Positions 16,275 through 25,295 of a stretch of 64,000 bases of DNA are shown one piece after another (the first letter of the stretch is position 1; the number at the start of each line of letters is the position of its first letter). The stretch comes from Spirochaetaceae bacterium (lineage in GTDB: Bacteria; Spirochaetota; Spirochaetia; Treponematales; Breznakiellaceae). Position numbers and translations under genes: made by a program. The DNA is taken from positions 28,927-92,926 of the forward strand of contig JAITKV010000029.1 of assembly GCA_031278215.1 (NCBI GenBank), read 5' to 3'. Below the pieces are notes generated by a model. The model saw nothing but the letters and a program-made list of their open reading frames with translations, was not told the DNA's origin and did no database searches.

Positions 16275-17597
16275 GTGAAACCTCCCGCGTTAAGGGCCGC
16301 ATCGCCGCTTGCCGCTTTATTGCTTCAAGCGGCTTTGTTTGTTTCCTGTGTTACCACGGACCCCTTTATCCCGGTGGATGAATTTGCGGATACGGAAAAT
16401 TTTTCCCAGGCCGCAGCGGCCCTGGAAGAACGGCAAAAAACCATTTACCGGGATAAGGACAGGGTCCTGTACTGCCTGGACAAGGGTCTTTTGGCCCATT
16501 ATGCGGGAGACTACGAAGCCTCTTCGGCCCTTTTGGAAGAAGGGGAACGGGCCATAGAAGAAAATTTTGCCGTTAGCATAAGCCAGGAAATCGGGACAAT
16601 CCTGGTAAGCGACAGATCCAGGGAATATGACGGCGAAGATTACGAAGATATTTACCTTAACGCCTTTAACGCCCTAAACTACTACCGGCGGGGAAATATG
16701 GACGAGGCGCTGGTGGAGATCCGGCGGATGAACAACAAGCTTCGGAACCTTTCGGTTAAGTACGGGACCATTATGACCAATATGCAAAAGCTGGCCCTGG
16801 AAAACAATACGGAACTTCCGCAGAATTCCGGGGCGCCGCTTAAGTTTAACAATTCCGCCCTGGCCCGGTACCTGGGAATGCTCTTTTACCGGGGCGCGGG
16901 CCTGCCGGACGACGCCCGGATCGATCAGCAGCAGCTGCAGATAGCCATGGCCGGCGCCCCTTCGGTTTACCCCCACCCCCCGCCTTCTTCGGTGATGGAA
17001 GAACTTGCCGTTCCCCCGGATCTGGCCCGGCTTAATGTCATAGGCTTTGCCGGGCGCTCCCCGGTAAAAAAAGAAGAGGTTATCCGCGTACCCCTGGGAA
17101 TAAACTGGATTAAAATTGCCCTGCCGGTAATGAGCCCCCGGAATTCCCAGGTGGTTTCTATTAAGGTTGTCTTTGATTCGGGGGAAAGCTTTACCCTGGA
17201 ATTGCTTGAAAATATCGGCGCGGTAATTACCGCCACCTTTGAACAGAGAAAAAGCCTTATCTACACCCGGTCCATACTACGGGCGTCGGTAAAGGGCATT
17301 AGCGCCGCGGTATTTAACGCCCTGGAAGAAAGCTCCGACGAAAACGCGTGGGTCTTTTCCCTGCTAAGCCTGGGAACCCAGGTGTTCGCGGAGGCCAGTG
17401 AAAAGGCGGATCTGCGGGGGGGCCGGTATTTTCCGAACAAGGCCTATGTGGGGGGAATTACCCTAAGGCCGGGGGTCTATTCTTTTTCGATTATCTACTA
17501 CGACGGCCACGGACGGGTCCTGGCGGCCCGCCGGCATGAAAATATACCGCTTAGGGCGAATACCCTTAACTTAATGGAGGAAGTATGCTTAAAGTAA
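16275..17597 (+). CDS. COG3014-like exported lipoprotein
   Basis: A 440-residue protein starting at GTG 16275. It has a signal peptide with a lipobox-like VSC at residues 23-25. Residues about 35-180 are helical and TPR-like (YYRRGNMDEALVEIRRMNNKLR); the C-terminal half is beta-rich (ITLRPGVYSFSIIYYDGHGRVL). The order LpoB, this gene and an LPP20 gene recalls the LpoB/COG3014 gene clusters of proteobacteria, on which the family call rests. The last 13 bases overlap the next gene. Confidence 0.65.
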   Translation: MKPPALRAASPLAALLLQAALFVSCVTTDPFIPVDEFADTENFSQAAAALEERQKTIYRDKDRVLYCLDKGLLAHYAGDYEASSALLEEGERAIEENFAVSISQEIGTILVSDRSREYDGEDYEDIYLNAFNALNYYRRGNMDEALVEIRRMNNKLRNLSVKYGTIMTNMQKLALENNTELPQNSGAPLKFNNSALARYLGMLFYRGAGLPDDARIDQQQLQIAMAGAPSVYPHPPPSSVMEELAVPPDLARLNVIGFAGRSPVKKEEVIRVPLGINWIKIALPVMSPRNSQVVSIKVVFDSGESFTLELLENIGAVITATFEQRKSLIYTRSILRASVKGISAAVFNALEESSDENAWVFSLLSLGTQVFAEASEKADLRGGRYFPNKAYVGGITLRPGVYSFSIIYYDGHGRVLAARRHENIPLRANTLNLMEEVCLK

Positions 17598-18622
17598 AAA
17601 GACTAGCGCCGGTGATGGTCCTGGAAGTTTTTTTCTTTGCCTGTGGAAGTGTTCCAAGCGGCAGCAGCGCCGAACCCCCGTGGATAGCCGACCCCTATGC
17701 CGTATACAACAGGGCCGCCTATATTGCCGCGGTGGGATACGGCCCCCTTCGGGATACCGCGGAAAAAACAGCCCTAACAAATCTAAGCTCCATATTCGGC
17801 CAATCAATTACCAGCGAATCAAAGACCAACTATACCTATACCCAGGCGGTAGAAACCAGCAGCATGGCATGGGAAGAAAAATCCACCATGGCCCAGGCGG
17901 TTAAAACATCCGTGGCCATGGACACCCTTATCGGCGCGGAGATAAAAGATGTCTGGAAAAGCCCGGACGGAACCTGCTACGCCCTGGCCCTTATGGACAG
18001 GGCAAAGACCAGCCTTATCTATTTAGAGTTGATCCGGCAGAACCTGGAAGCCATCGAGGCCCTAACAAATTTGCCAGAGGCGGAAAAACAAAGCTTTGAG
18101 GGCTTTGTAAATTACTACCAGGCCGCGGCCCTGGCAGACGCCAACCAGGTCTTTGCCAATGTGCGGAATGTCATCAGTCCCGGCGCCATGGCGGGGGAAG
18201 ACCTAAAAACCGGAAACGATTACCGGATAGAAGCGGCCCGGATAGCAAGGGACATTCCCATCGCCATCACCGTAACGAATGACCGGCAAAACCGGATCCA
18301 GGGCGCTTTTGCCGCCGCCCTTAGCTCCACGGGCTTTCGTACCGGCGGCAAAGATTCCCGCTATGCCCTAAGGGTCAATTTTTCCATGGAAGAGATAAGT
18401 TTTCTTAATAACCCTTACCGCTGGGTCCGCTATGTGGTGGATGCCAGCCTGGTAGACGCCTCCACAGAAACGGTGCTCTTTCCCTATAGTATTACCGGCC
18501 GGGAAGGACACGCCAATATCCGGGAGGCGGAAAACAGCGCCCTGGGTTCCGTGGAAACGGCGATTAAAGACCGGTACATGAGGGATCTGGGAATTTTCCT
18601 AACCCGGGGTACAACGAACTAA
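17585..18622 (+). CDS. LPP20-family lipoprotein
   Basis: A 345-residue lipoprotein with lipobox FFAC (Cys20). The LPP20 pattern is seen in PPWIADPYAVYN, YIAAVGYGPLRDTAEKTALTNLSSIFGQ, and KDVWKSPDGTCYALALMDRAK. A second half (about 200-345) begins PIAITVTNDRQNRIQGAFAAAL and resembles the assembly-associated domain seen in longer LPP20 proteins. Probably an outer-membrane-anchored partner of the preceding two proteins. It overlaps its upstream neighbour by 13 bases and is followed 5 bases later by the AAA ATPase. Confidence 0.8.
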   Translation: MLKVKRLAPVMVLEVFFFACGSVPSGSSAEPPWIADPYAVYNRAAYIAAVGYGPLRDTAEKTALTNLSSIFGQSITSESKTNYTYTQAVETSSMAWEEKSTMAQAVKTSVAMDTLIGAEIKDVWKSPDGTCYALALMDRAKTSLIYLELIRQNLEAIEALTNLPEAEKQSFEGFVNYYQAAALADANQVFANVRNVISPGAMAGEDLKTGNDYRIEAARIARDIPIAITVTNDRQNRIQGAFAAALSSTGFRTGGKDSRYALRVNFSMEEISFLNNPYRWVRYVVDASLVDASTETVLFPYSITGREGHANIREAENSALGSVETAIKDRYMRDLGIFLTRGTTN

Positions 18623-18627
18623 CTACT

Positions 18628-20388
18628 ATGGGATATTACCGCGAAAATCAGGATTACATAGACACCCTGCCCGACTGGGCCAGGGAGTTTGCCTATAAAT
18701 ACGGATCCAAAACCGCAAACCTTTATATCCTGCACGGCAATATCCGGGATTACCTTCCCCATAAAAGCAACGCGGGGGAATTTACCTTTACCCGGATCCA
18801 GGATTACATTGCCGAGCGGATCTTCGGAAACCAAAACATCATCGTGTATTACGACCGTTCCAGCGGCGTTATGTTTCTTACCGAAGACATGGCCCTGGAA
18901 TATCAAAAGACCATGGAAAAAAAGTACCCGGACATAGAAGATCCTTCGGACTTTATGTCCCCGAACCCCGAAGAAAGTTTTTTTTATCTGGAAAAATATT
19001 TTCTTTCCCGAATTCCGGCGGACAAACATGAAAACTGCCGCATGGTGCTGATCATCGACTATGCAGAAACCATTGTGCCGCCGGGAGATCTGGGCCGTTA
19101 CAGCGAAGAGGACCGGTTTTGCCTTGTTACCTTGAATCGCTGGGCGGTAAACCCCCTCTTTACCTCGGGGGACATCTCCATTATCCTGCTTACCGAAAAC
19201 CTGGCGGATATTTCTCCCCGCTTGGCCGGTTCCCCCGCGGCGGTAAAAGTAAGCGTGCCCTTTCCCGGCGAAGGGGTGCGGAAAGATTTTCTTGATTTTA
19301 AGCTGCGGGACGGCCGGCTGATCCTTGACCGGGGGCTTAGCGCCATGCAGGTTGCGGCGGTTACTAACGGGCTTAACCTGATGAACCTAAACCGCCTGAT
19401 CTCGGAAAATTTTGAAACCTCCGAAGTGTTAACCATGGATTATCTGCGGCAGAAAAAAAAAGATATTATTGAAACCGAAGCCGCGGGACTTTTGGAATTT
19501 CTTGAAACCAGCTTTGATCTTTCCCATGTTTCCGGCCACAGTTTTGTAAAAAAACGCTTTAAAAACGCCGCCAGGGCCATTAAGATAGGCAGGCTGGACG
19601 TGCTCCCCATGGGCTACCTTATTGCGGGGCCCGTGGGGACGGGAAAAAGTTTTATTGTCAGCGCCTTTGCCGGCGAAATTGGCATTCCCATGGTAAAATT
19701 CCGGAATTTTCGCTCCAAATGGCAGGGCGATACGGAGTCCAACCTGGAACGGATCCTGAACATCCTTAAATCCATGGCCCCCGTGGCGGTGATGATCGAC
19801 GAGGCCGACGCATTCCTGGGGGACCGGGATCAGGAAGGAGATGCGGGAACCAGCAACCGGGTTTTTGCCCAGATCGCCAGCTTTATGGGAAACACCGAAT
19901 ACCGGGGGCGGATTATCTGGTTTCTTATTACCTGCCGGCCCGATCTTGTCCCCATAGACCTAAAACGCCAGGGCAGGGCCGAAGAACACTTAGCGCTTTT
20001 TTATCCAGACAGCGATGAAGAACGGGAGGACCTGTTTAAAACCCTGGTGCGAAAACTCGATCTTGATATACGGAATTTTCCGGTGCCGGAGCTTTTTAAA
20101 AAATACAAGCACGAGTATTCCGGGGCGGACCTAGAAGCCCTGTTAATCCGGGCCAAACTTTTGGCCGCCATGGATAACCGGGTTTTTATACGCCGGGATG
20201 ATATGGAAGAAGCCATGGCGGACTTTGTACCCGCGGCGTATCCCCACGAAATAGAACTACAGAACCTGGTGGCCACCGTGGAATGTACTTCCAAAGAGAT
20301 GCTTCCCGAACGGCTGCGAAAAAAACCCCGCTCGGAACTAAGCCGGGAAATCCAGGAAATTAAACTGCTGTTAGGCGAGCGGGGCTAG
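18628..20388 (+). CDS. AAA-family ATPase
   Basis: A 586-residue cytoplasmic protein. Residues 1-280 hold an unusual N-terminal domain with its own Rossmann-like strands (MVLIIDYAETIVPPGDLG, DISIILLTENLADI), resembling an inactive P-loop module. The C-terminal AAA domain has Walker A GPVGTGKSF (about residue 335), Walker B VMIDEADAF (about 390), sensor WFLITCRPDL and a helical lid (YSGADLEALLIRAK). The layout recalls Ycf46-like or FtsH-like AAA proteins but there is no protease or membrane segment. Its place directly after envelope lipoproteins is unexplained. Confidence 0.8.
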   Translation: MGYYRENQDYIDTLPDWAREFAYKYGSKTANLYILHGNIRDYLPHKSNAGEFTFTRIQDYIAERIFGNQNIIVYYDRSSGVMFLTEDMALEYQKTMEKKYPDIEDPSDFMSPNPEESFFYLEKYFLSRIPADKHENCRMVLIIDYAETIVPPGDLGRYSEEDRFCLVTLNRWAVNPLFTSGDISIILLTENLADISPRLAGSPAAVKVSVPFPGEGVRKDFLDFKLRDGRLILDRGLSAMQVAAVTNGLNLMNLNRLISENFETSEVLTMDYLRQKKKDIIETEAAGLLEFLETSFDLSHVSGHSFVKKRFKNAARAIKIGRLDVLPMGYLIAGPVGTGKSFIVSAFAGEIGIPMVKFRNFRSKWQGDTESNLERILNILKSMAPVAVMIDEADAFLGDRDQEGDAGTSNRVFAQIASFMGNTEYRGRIIWFLITCRPDLVPIDLKRQGRAEEHLALFYPDSDEEREDLFKTLVRKLDLDIRNFPVPELFKKYKHEYSGADLEALLIRAKLLAAMDNRVFIRRDDMEEAMADFVPAAYPHEIELQNLVATVECTSKEMLPERLRKKPRSELSREIQEIKLLLGERG

Positions 20389-20414
20389 GGCGCCCCGCCC
20401 GCGATCCCCGCCGC

Positions 20415-22256
20415 TTACTCCCTGCCCGCGGCCAGTTCCCTCTGCACCGCCTCCCTTATTTCCGCGGCCGCGGCATGAAGCGTCATAAGCCGCGGTTCTT
20501 TTTCGGTCCGGCGCTTTACTTCAACCCGGGGGCTGTCCGGGGCAAGGTTTTTGTCCCCCGCCACAATACGCCAGGGTATGCCCATAAGGTCCGCATCGTT
20601 GAATTTTACCCCCGCCCGCTCGTCCCTGTCGTCAAGCAGAACTTCCAGCCCCCCCGCTTCCAGTTCCCTTACCAGGGAGTCGCAGGCGTCCTTGACCGCC
20701 CCCTGGTACTTGATGGGGATAATGATTACATGGAACGGCGCCACCGATACGGGCCAGACGACGCCCTGTTCGTCGTGGTGTTCCTCGATAATCGAGGCCA
20801 GGGTGCGGTCAAGGCCAATGCCGTAACAGCCCATGATCGGAAAAGCGGTTTTGCCGTTTTCGTCCAGATACGAGACCCCCATGGATTTTGTGTACTTGTA
20901 GCCAAGCTTAAAAATATGCCCCAGTTCGTTTCCTTTTTTTTCGTAAAGTTCCCCGCCGCAGAGCGGGCAGCGGTCGCCGGCTTTTACCGTGCGGACATCG
21001 GCGCTAAGCCAGCCGGTAAAGTCCCTGCCATAGGCGGCGTGCCGGTAGTGTTTGTCCTTTTCCAGGGCCCCGGTAACGGCGTCACTCATTCCCGTTACGG
21101 TTTGGTCAAGCAGTACCGGCGCCGTGTCCAGGCCCACGGGACCGGCAAAACCCACCGGCGCCCCGGTAATGCGGATCACGTCGGCGTCCGCGGCCAGGGA
21201 AAGCTGCGAAGCCTTCAGCGCCGCGGCAAGTTTTGCTTCGTTTACGTCCAGGTCTCCCCGGATAGCCACGGCAAAAAAAGCCTCGTCCCAGACCTCCGGG
21301 GCGCCGGGGGCGGGACGGTGTTTTTTTAGGTCCTTACAGCCCGGGGCGCCGCTTAAATCAAGTTCCACATGCACCGCCCGGTAAATTAGGGTTTTAATAA
21401 AATTCTTTGCCTGGGTGTTTAGGAATTCGCAGAGCTCCTCTATGGTTTTAACATCCGGGGTGTCTATTTTTTCCAGGGCCGGGGTGCGGGCCGCCGCGCT
21501 CCGGGCCAGGTCTTCGGAAAACCGGGGGCTGTAATCAAGCTTACATTCCGCTTTTTCCACGTTGGCGGCATAATCGCAGCTTTTACAGAGCAGCAGGGTA
21601 TTGTCCCCTATCTCGCTTTCTACCATAAACTCTTCGGAGCCCGATCCCCCCATGGCCCCGGAATCGGCCCGGACGGGAATTACCGTAAGGCCGCAGCGTT
21701 TAAAGATCCGCCTATAGGCCCGGCCCTGGGCCCGGTAATGTTCGTCCAGACTTGCATCGCCGGCATGAAACGAATACGCGTCTTTCATAACAAATTCCCG
21801 GCTTCGCATAACTCCGTAGCGGGGCCGGATCTCGTCCCGGTATTTTGTGTTAATCTGATAAAGAAAAAGAGGAAGCTGGCGGTAACTGGAAAGCTCGTTT
21901 CTAACAAGGCTGGTAAAGGCTTCTTCGGCGGTGGGGGACACCACAAAGTCCGCCCCCAGCCGGTTTTTTACCCGCAGCAGGGCCTCGCCCATGGAGTCCC
22001 AGCGCCCCGATTCCTTCCATAGTTCGCCGGGGACCACCACCGGGGGCTTTATCTCTAAACTGCCGATGGCGTCCATTTCTTCCCGGATAATAGTTTCCAC
22101 CTTGCGAAAACTCCTAAGCCCCAGGGGAAGGTACGCAAAAAGGCCGTTGGAAAGCTTGCGGATCATCCCCGCCCGGAACATCAAGCGGTGGCTTGCAATA
22201 AGCGCATCGCCGGGAACTTCCCGCAGGGTGGGGATAAAGGTTTGAGAGTACTTCAT
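20415..22256 (-). CDS. proS: Prolyl-tRNA synthetase (bacterial type)
   Basis: A 613-residue class II synthetase. Motif 1 region is SNGLFAYLPLGLRSFRKVETIIREEM, motif 2 is the KYRDEIRPRYGVMRSREF segment, motif 3 is GCYGIGLDRTLASI. The long insertion between motifs 2 and 3 (about 230-400) is the INS editing domain that hydrolyses Ala-tRNA(Pro). The anticodon-binding domain is C-terminal (VAPFHVIIIPI...). It stands alone on the minus strand, convergent with the AAA gene. Confidence 0.96.
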   Translation of the reverse strand: MKYSQTFIPTLREVPGDALIASHRLMFRAGMIRKLSNGLFAYLPLGLRSFRKVETIIREEMDAIGSLEIKPPVVVPGELWKESGRWDSMGEALLRVKNRLGADFVVSPTAEEAFTSLVRNELSSYRQLPLFLYQINTKYRDEIRPRYGVMRSREFVMKDAYSFHAGDASLDEHYRAQGRAYRRIFKRCGLTVIPVRADSGAMGGSGSEEFMVESEIGDNTLLLCKSCDYAANVEKAECKLDYSPRFSEDLARSAAARTPALEKIDTPDVKTIEELCEFLNTQAKNFIKTLIYRAVHVELDLSGAPGCKDLKKHRPAPGAPEVWDEAFFAVAIRGDLDVNEAKLAAALKASQLSLAADADVIRITGAPVGFAGPVGLDTAPVLLDQTVTGMSDAVTGALEKDKHYRHAAYGRDFTGWLSADVRTVKAGDRCPLCGGELYEKKGNELGHIFKLGYKYTKSMGVSYLDENGKTAFPIMGCYGIGLDRTLASIIEEHHDEQGVVWPVSVAPFHVIIIPIKYQGAVKDACDSLVRELEAGGLEVLLDDRDERAGVKFNDADLMGIPWRIVAGDKNLAPDSPRVEVKRRTEKEPRLMTLHAAAAEIREAVQRELAAGRE

Positions 22257-22357
22257 GCTCCCATAATAGCCCGGCTAAAGCGGATTTTGGAAGCCCCGGA
22301 TTTTACGCTTCCTCGGGCGGCCCAGGGTCCGGTTTTAAAGCAGCCCCAAACCGGGCG

Positions 22358-23758
22358 TTACTTAATCCGTTTGTATTCTTTGATCTCCTGCCGGATCCGT
22401 TCCCCCAGGCCCGCCCGGGGAACCCGGACCTGTTCCATGGAATCCCGGAACCGGAGAGTTACGGTGCCGTCTTCCTTGGACCGGTAATCTACGGTAACGC
22501 AAAAGGGGGTGCCCGCTTCGTCCTGGCGGCGGTAGCGGCGGCCTATGGCCCCGGCTTGATCGTAATCGGTGGTAAAGTCTTCTTTTAGCCCGCCGCGTAT
22601 GTCTTCCGCCAGTTCCGCCAGGCCGTCCTTTTTCATTAGGGGAAGCACCGCCACAGTTACCGGCGCTATGGCGGGATGAAAGCGGAGCACGGTCCGCCAC
22701 TCCTCCGGGGAAGCGGCCCCTTCGGAGCCCCCGGAATCTTTTTCGGCAAGCACTTTTTCTTCGTCGTAAGAATCGCAGAGCAGCATAAGCAGGGTGCGGG
22801 TAAGGCCCGCGGAGGTTTCGATGATAAAGGGTATATACCGGTCGTTGTGGTGGTCTTGATCGATGTACTGTAGATCCTTCCCGGAAAATTCGGTGTGCCG
22901 GCTAAGGTCGTAGTCGGTTCTGTTGTGGACCCCCTCAAGTTCCCGCCAGCCCATGGGAAAAAGGTATTCTATGTCCCAGGCGTCCTTTGCATAGTGGGCA
23001 AGTTCCTCCGGGCCGTGGCGGCGCCAGCGAAGATGATCCATTTTAACCCCCAGCTTTTCGTAATACCCCCAGCGCTGTTCCCGCCAGGTATTGAACCATT
23101 CCTCGTCGGTTCCGGGCTTTACAAAAAACTGCATCTCCATCTGCTCAAATTCGCAGGTTCTAAAGATAAAGTTTTTGGTAACAATTTCGTTGCGAAAGGC
23201 CTTGCCTATCTGGGCAATGCCAAAGGGAATCTTTACCCGGCTGGACTGGATAATGTTTTTGTAGTTGACATAAATTCCCTGGGCGGTTTCGGGCCGCAGG
23301 TAGATAATGCTGGCGCTGTCTTCTGCCGGGCCGATGTGGGTCTTAAACATAAGGTTGAACTTTCTGGCGCCGGTAAGTTCGCCCCCGCATTCGGGGCATT
23401 GTTTTTCGGCAAGGTTTTTTGGGGGAAGATGATCCGCCCGGAACCGGGTTTTGCACTTTTTACAGTCCACCAGGGGATCGGTAAAATTTTCTACATGCCC
23501 CGAAGCCTCCCAGGTGCGGGGGTGCATTAGAATGGCCGCGTCAAGCCCCACGATGTTGTCGTGGCGCCGGGTCATCTCTTTCCACCAGGTTTGGGCAATG
23601 CGGTTTTTAAGCTCGATCCCCAGGGGGCCGTAGTCCCAGGCCCCGTTTTGCCCGCCGTAAATTTCTGAAGACTGAAAGACAAAACCCCGGCGTTTTGCCA
23701 GGGAGGTAATTTTTTCCATGGTGGCAGGACCCTGGTATTCTGTTAATTCTTTACTCAT
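22358..23758 (-). CDS. glyS: Glycyl-tRNA synthetase (homodimeric type)
   Basis: A 466-residue class II GlyRS of the alpha2 type. N terminus KITSLAKRRGFVFQSSEIYGGQNGAWDYGPLG is diagnostic, with a zinc-type insertion (CKKC...CPEC), the RPETAQG motif and a His/Arg-rich catalytic core. The C-terminal anticodon domain begins near APVTVAVLPL. Start at ATG 23758, preceded by AAGGAGAT; an in-frame extension to 23839 has no ribosome site and covers the leader hairpin. The leader has a stem-loop with T-run (see separate entry). Confidence 0.95.
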   Translation of the reverse strand: MSKELTEYQGPATMEKITSLAKRRGFVFQSSEIYGGQNGAWDYGPLGIELKNRIAQTWWKEMTRRHDNIVGLDAAILMHPRTWEASGHVENFTDPLVDCKKCKTRFRADHLPPKNLAEKQCPECGGELTGARKFNLMFKTHIGPAEDSASIIYLRPETAQGIYVNYKNIIQSSRVKIPFGIAQIGKAFRNEIVTKNFIFRTCEFEQMEMQFFVKPGTDEEWFNTWREQRWGYYEKLGVKMDHLRWRRHGPEELAHYAKDAWDIEYLFPMGWRELEGVHNRTDYDLSRHTEFSGKDLQYIDQDHHNDRYIPFIIETSAGLTRTLLMLLCDSYDEEKVLAEKDSGGSEGAASPEEWRTVLRFHPAIAPVTVAVLPLMKKDGLAELAEDIRGGLKEDFTTDYDQAGAIGRRYRRQDEAGTPFCVTVDYRSKEDGTVTLRFRDSMEQVRVPRAGLGERIRQEIKEYKRIK

Positions 23759-23810
23759 GCCGGATCTCCTTAGGTTAGAAATAGCAATGCCCCTGCGACA
23801 GAGGCTGCCA

Positions 23811-23857
23811 AAAAAGTAAAGGGAACCTTTAAAACTCACTGAGTTTTAAAGGTTCCC
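23811..23857 (-). terminator. Intrinsic-terminator-like hairpin in the glyS leader
   Basis: On the minus strand a 17-bp perfect stem (arms 23841-23857 and 23821-23837) with a 3-base loop is followed by TTTACTTTTTTGG. It lies 60 to 100 bases before the glyS start, in the same orientation. A TATACT box (minus strand, at 23859-23864) lies immediately upstream, so a transcript starting there would begin at the stem. It could be an attenuator or a terminator for a transcript from further upstream. No T-box Stem I or specifier could be identified. Confidence 0.65.
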
Positions 23858-24003
23858 CAGTATACAAGAAAATTCCCCCCAGGTCTACGGGCTTTGTATT
23901 AGGGGGTCTATGAACAAGAATCTGTACAAACCGGCAAAGATATGGTATCATGGAATTGGAAGCACGGATAAAACCCGAATATAAGTTTTTAGAGAGGAAA
24001 CCC

Positions 24004-24543
24004 ATGGAACTAAAAAATTCCAAAACCTGGCAGAACCTGCAGAGCGCCTTTGCCGGAGAGTCCCAGGCCCACACCAAGTACCTGTACTACGCGTCCAAGG
24101 CCGAAAAAGAAGGCTATGTCCAGATCGGCGCCCTGTTTAGGGAAACCGCCCTGAACGAAAAAGAGCACGCAAAGATCTGGTTTAAACACCTCCACGGCGA
24201 AGGCGTTCCGGCTCCCACCGAAAACCTTAAGGACGCCGCGGCGGGGGAAAACTACGAATGGACCAGCATGTATGCGGACTTTGCCAAGACCGCCCGGGAA
24301 GAGGGCTTTGCCGCCATAGCCGCCGAGATGGAAGGGGTCGCCAAAATCGAAAAGGAACACGAAGAGCGCTACAAAAAGCTCCTTGCCAACATCGACGGGG
24401 GCCTGGTGTTCAGCCGGGACGGGGACGAGGTCTGGCAGTGTTCCAACTGCGGCCACATCGTCATAGGAAAAAAAGCCCCGGAACTCTGCCCGGTATGCAG
24501 GCATCCCAAGGCCTATTTCCAGATCCGCGCGCAAAATTATTGA
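24004..24543 (+). CDS. Rubrerythrin
   Basis: A 179-residue peroxide-reducing di-iron protein. Ferritin-like part: [27 protein letters not shown] and [16 protein letters not shown] carry the Glu/His iron ligands. The C-terminal rubredoxin domain has CSNCGH...CPVCRHP binding one Fe. It detoxifies peroxide in anaerobes. The start is the ATG at 24004 with AGAGAGG upstream; a 54-base in-frame extension (to 23950) is unlikely. Ten bases after its stop comes an HD-domain gene. Confidence 0.95.
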   Translation: MELKNSKTWQNLQSAFAGESQAHTKYLYYASKAEKEGYVQIGALFRETALNEKEHAKIWFKHLHGEGVPAPTENLKDAAAGENYEWTSMYADFAKTAREEGFAAIAAEMEGVAKIEKEHEERYKKLLANIDGGLVFSRDGDEVWQCSNCGHIVIGKKAPELCPVCRHPKAYFQIRAQNY

Positions 24544-24553
24544 CGGAAACTCC

Positions 24554-25144
24554 ATGTGCGCCTTACAATCCTCCATTAGCCGGGACGCGGCCTGGGAGCT
24601 TTTTAAAAAGCACAACAAGGATCCCTTTCACCTTCAGCACGCCCTGACGGTTGAAGGGGTTATGAAGTGGTACGCCGCCGACCTGGGTTACGGGGACGAG
24701 GCGGAGTACTGGGGGATTGTGGGCCTGCTCCACGACATCGACTTTGAAGAGTACCCCGGCCGGCACTGCCTTAAGGCCCCGGAACTGCTTAGGGCCGGCG
24801 GGGTAAGCGATGACATGATCCACGCCGTATGCAGCCACGGCTGGGGTATTGTGGAGGTGGACGCAAAGCCCGAACACGAAATGGAAAAAGTTCTTTTTGC
24901 CTCCGACGAGCTTACCGGCCTTGTCTGGGCCGCGGCGATTATCCGCCCCTCAAAGAGCGTTCAGGACATGGAAGTAAAATCCCTTAAAAAGAAATTCAAG
25001 GCCCCCGCCTTTGCCGCCGGTTGTTCCCGAGAGGTAATCGAACGGGGCGCGGCCCTCCTGGGCTGGGACATGGACAAGCTTTTTGAAAAAACGATCCTGG
25101 CCATGAGGAGCTGCGAGGCCGCGGTAAACAGCTTTATGGCCTAA
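24554..25144 (+). CDS. HD-domain phosphohydrolase-like protein
   Basis: A 196-residue protein of the HD superfamily. LLHDIDFEEYPGRH (about residues 60-73) is the central HD motif; HLQHALTVEGVMKWYAADLG before it supplies the first His and AVCSHGWG later resembles the third ligand site. Typical members are predicted nucleotide phosphohydrolases, but substrate and metal set cannot be read here. It lies 10 bases after rubrerythrin, probably as an operon. Confidence 0.75.
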   Translation: MCALQSSISRDAAWELFKKHNKDPFHLQHALTVEGVMKWYAADLGYGDEAEYWGIVGLLHDIDFEEYPGRHCLKAPELLRAGGVSDDMIHAVCSHGWGIVEVDAKPEHEMEKVLFASDELTGLVWAAAIIRPSKSVQDMEVKSLKKKFKAPAFAAGCSREVIERGAALLGWDMDKLFEKTILAMRSCEAAVNSFMA

Positions 25145-25295
25145 GGGCCCGCTGCATTAAACATACCGATATGGAAAATTACACGGATACAAGAAATTTA
25201 ACCACGGAGTTTTACGGAGTTGGGGAAGCCTGTGTTGTCTTTTTTCTTTCGTGTTACCCCGTGTACTCCCCGGTTTTTATTCCCGGGCGTCATAG

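Noticed and set aside
20475..21329. 284-codon plus-strand frame opposite proS
   Set aside because: Lies fully inside proS on the other strand, with no ribosome site or recognisable domain.
23811..23857. T-box riboswitch before glyS
   Set aside because: The terminator-like stem is clear, but the conserved T-box sequence and a Gly specifier loop could not be found.
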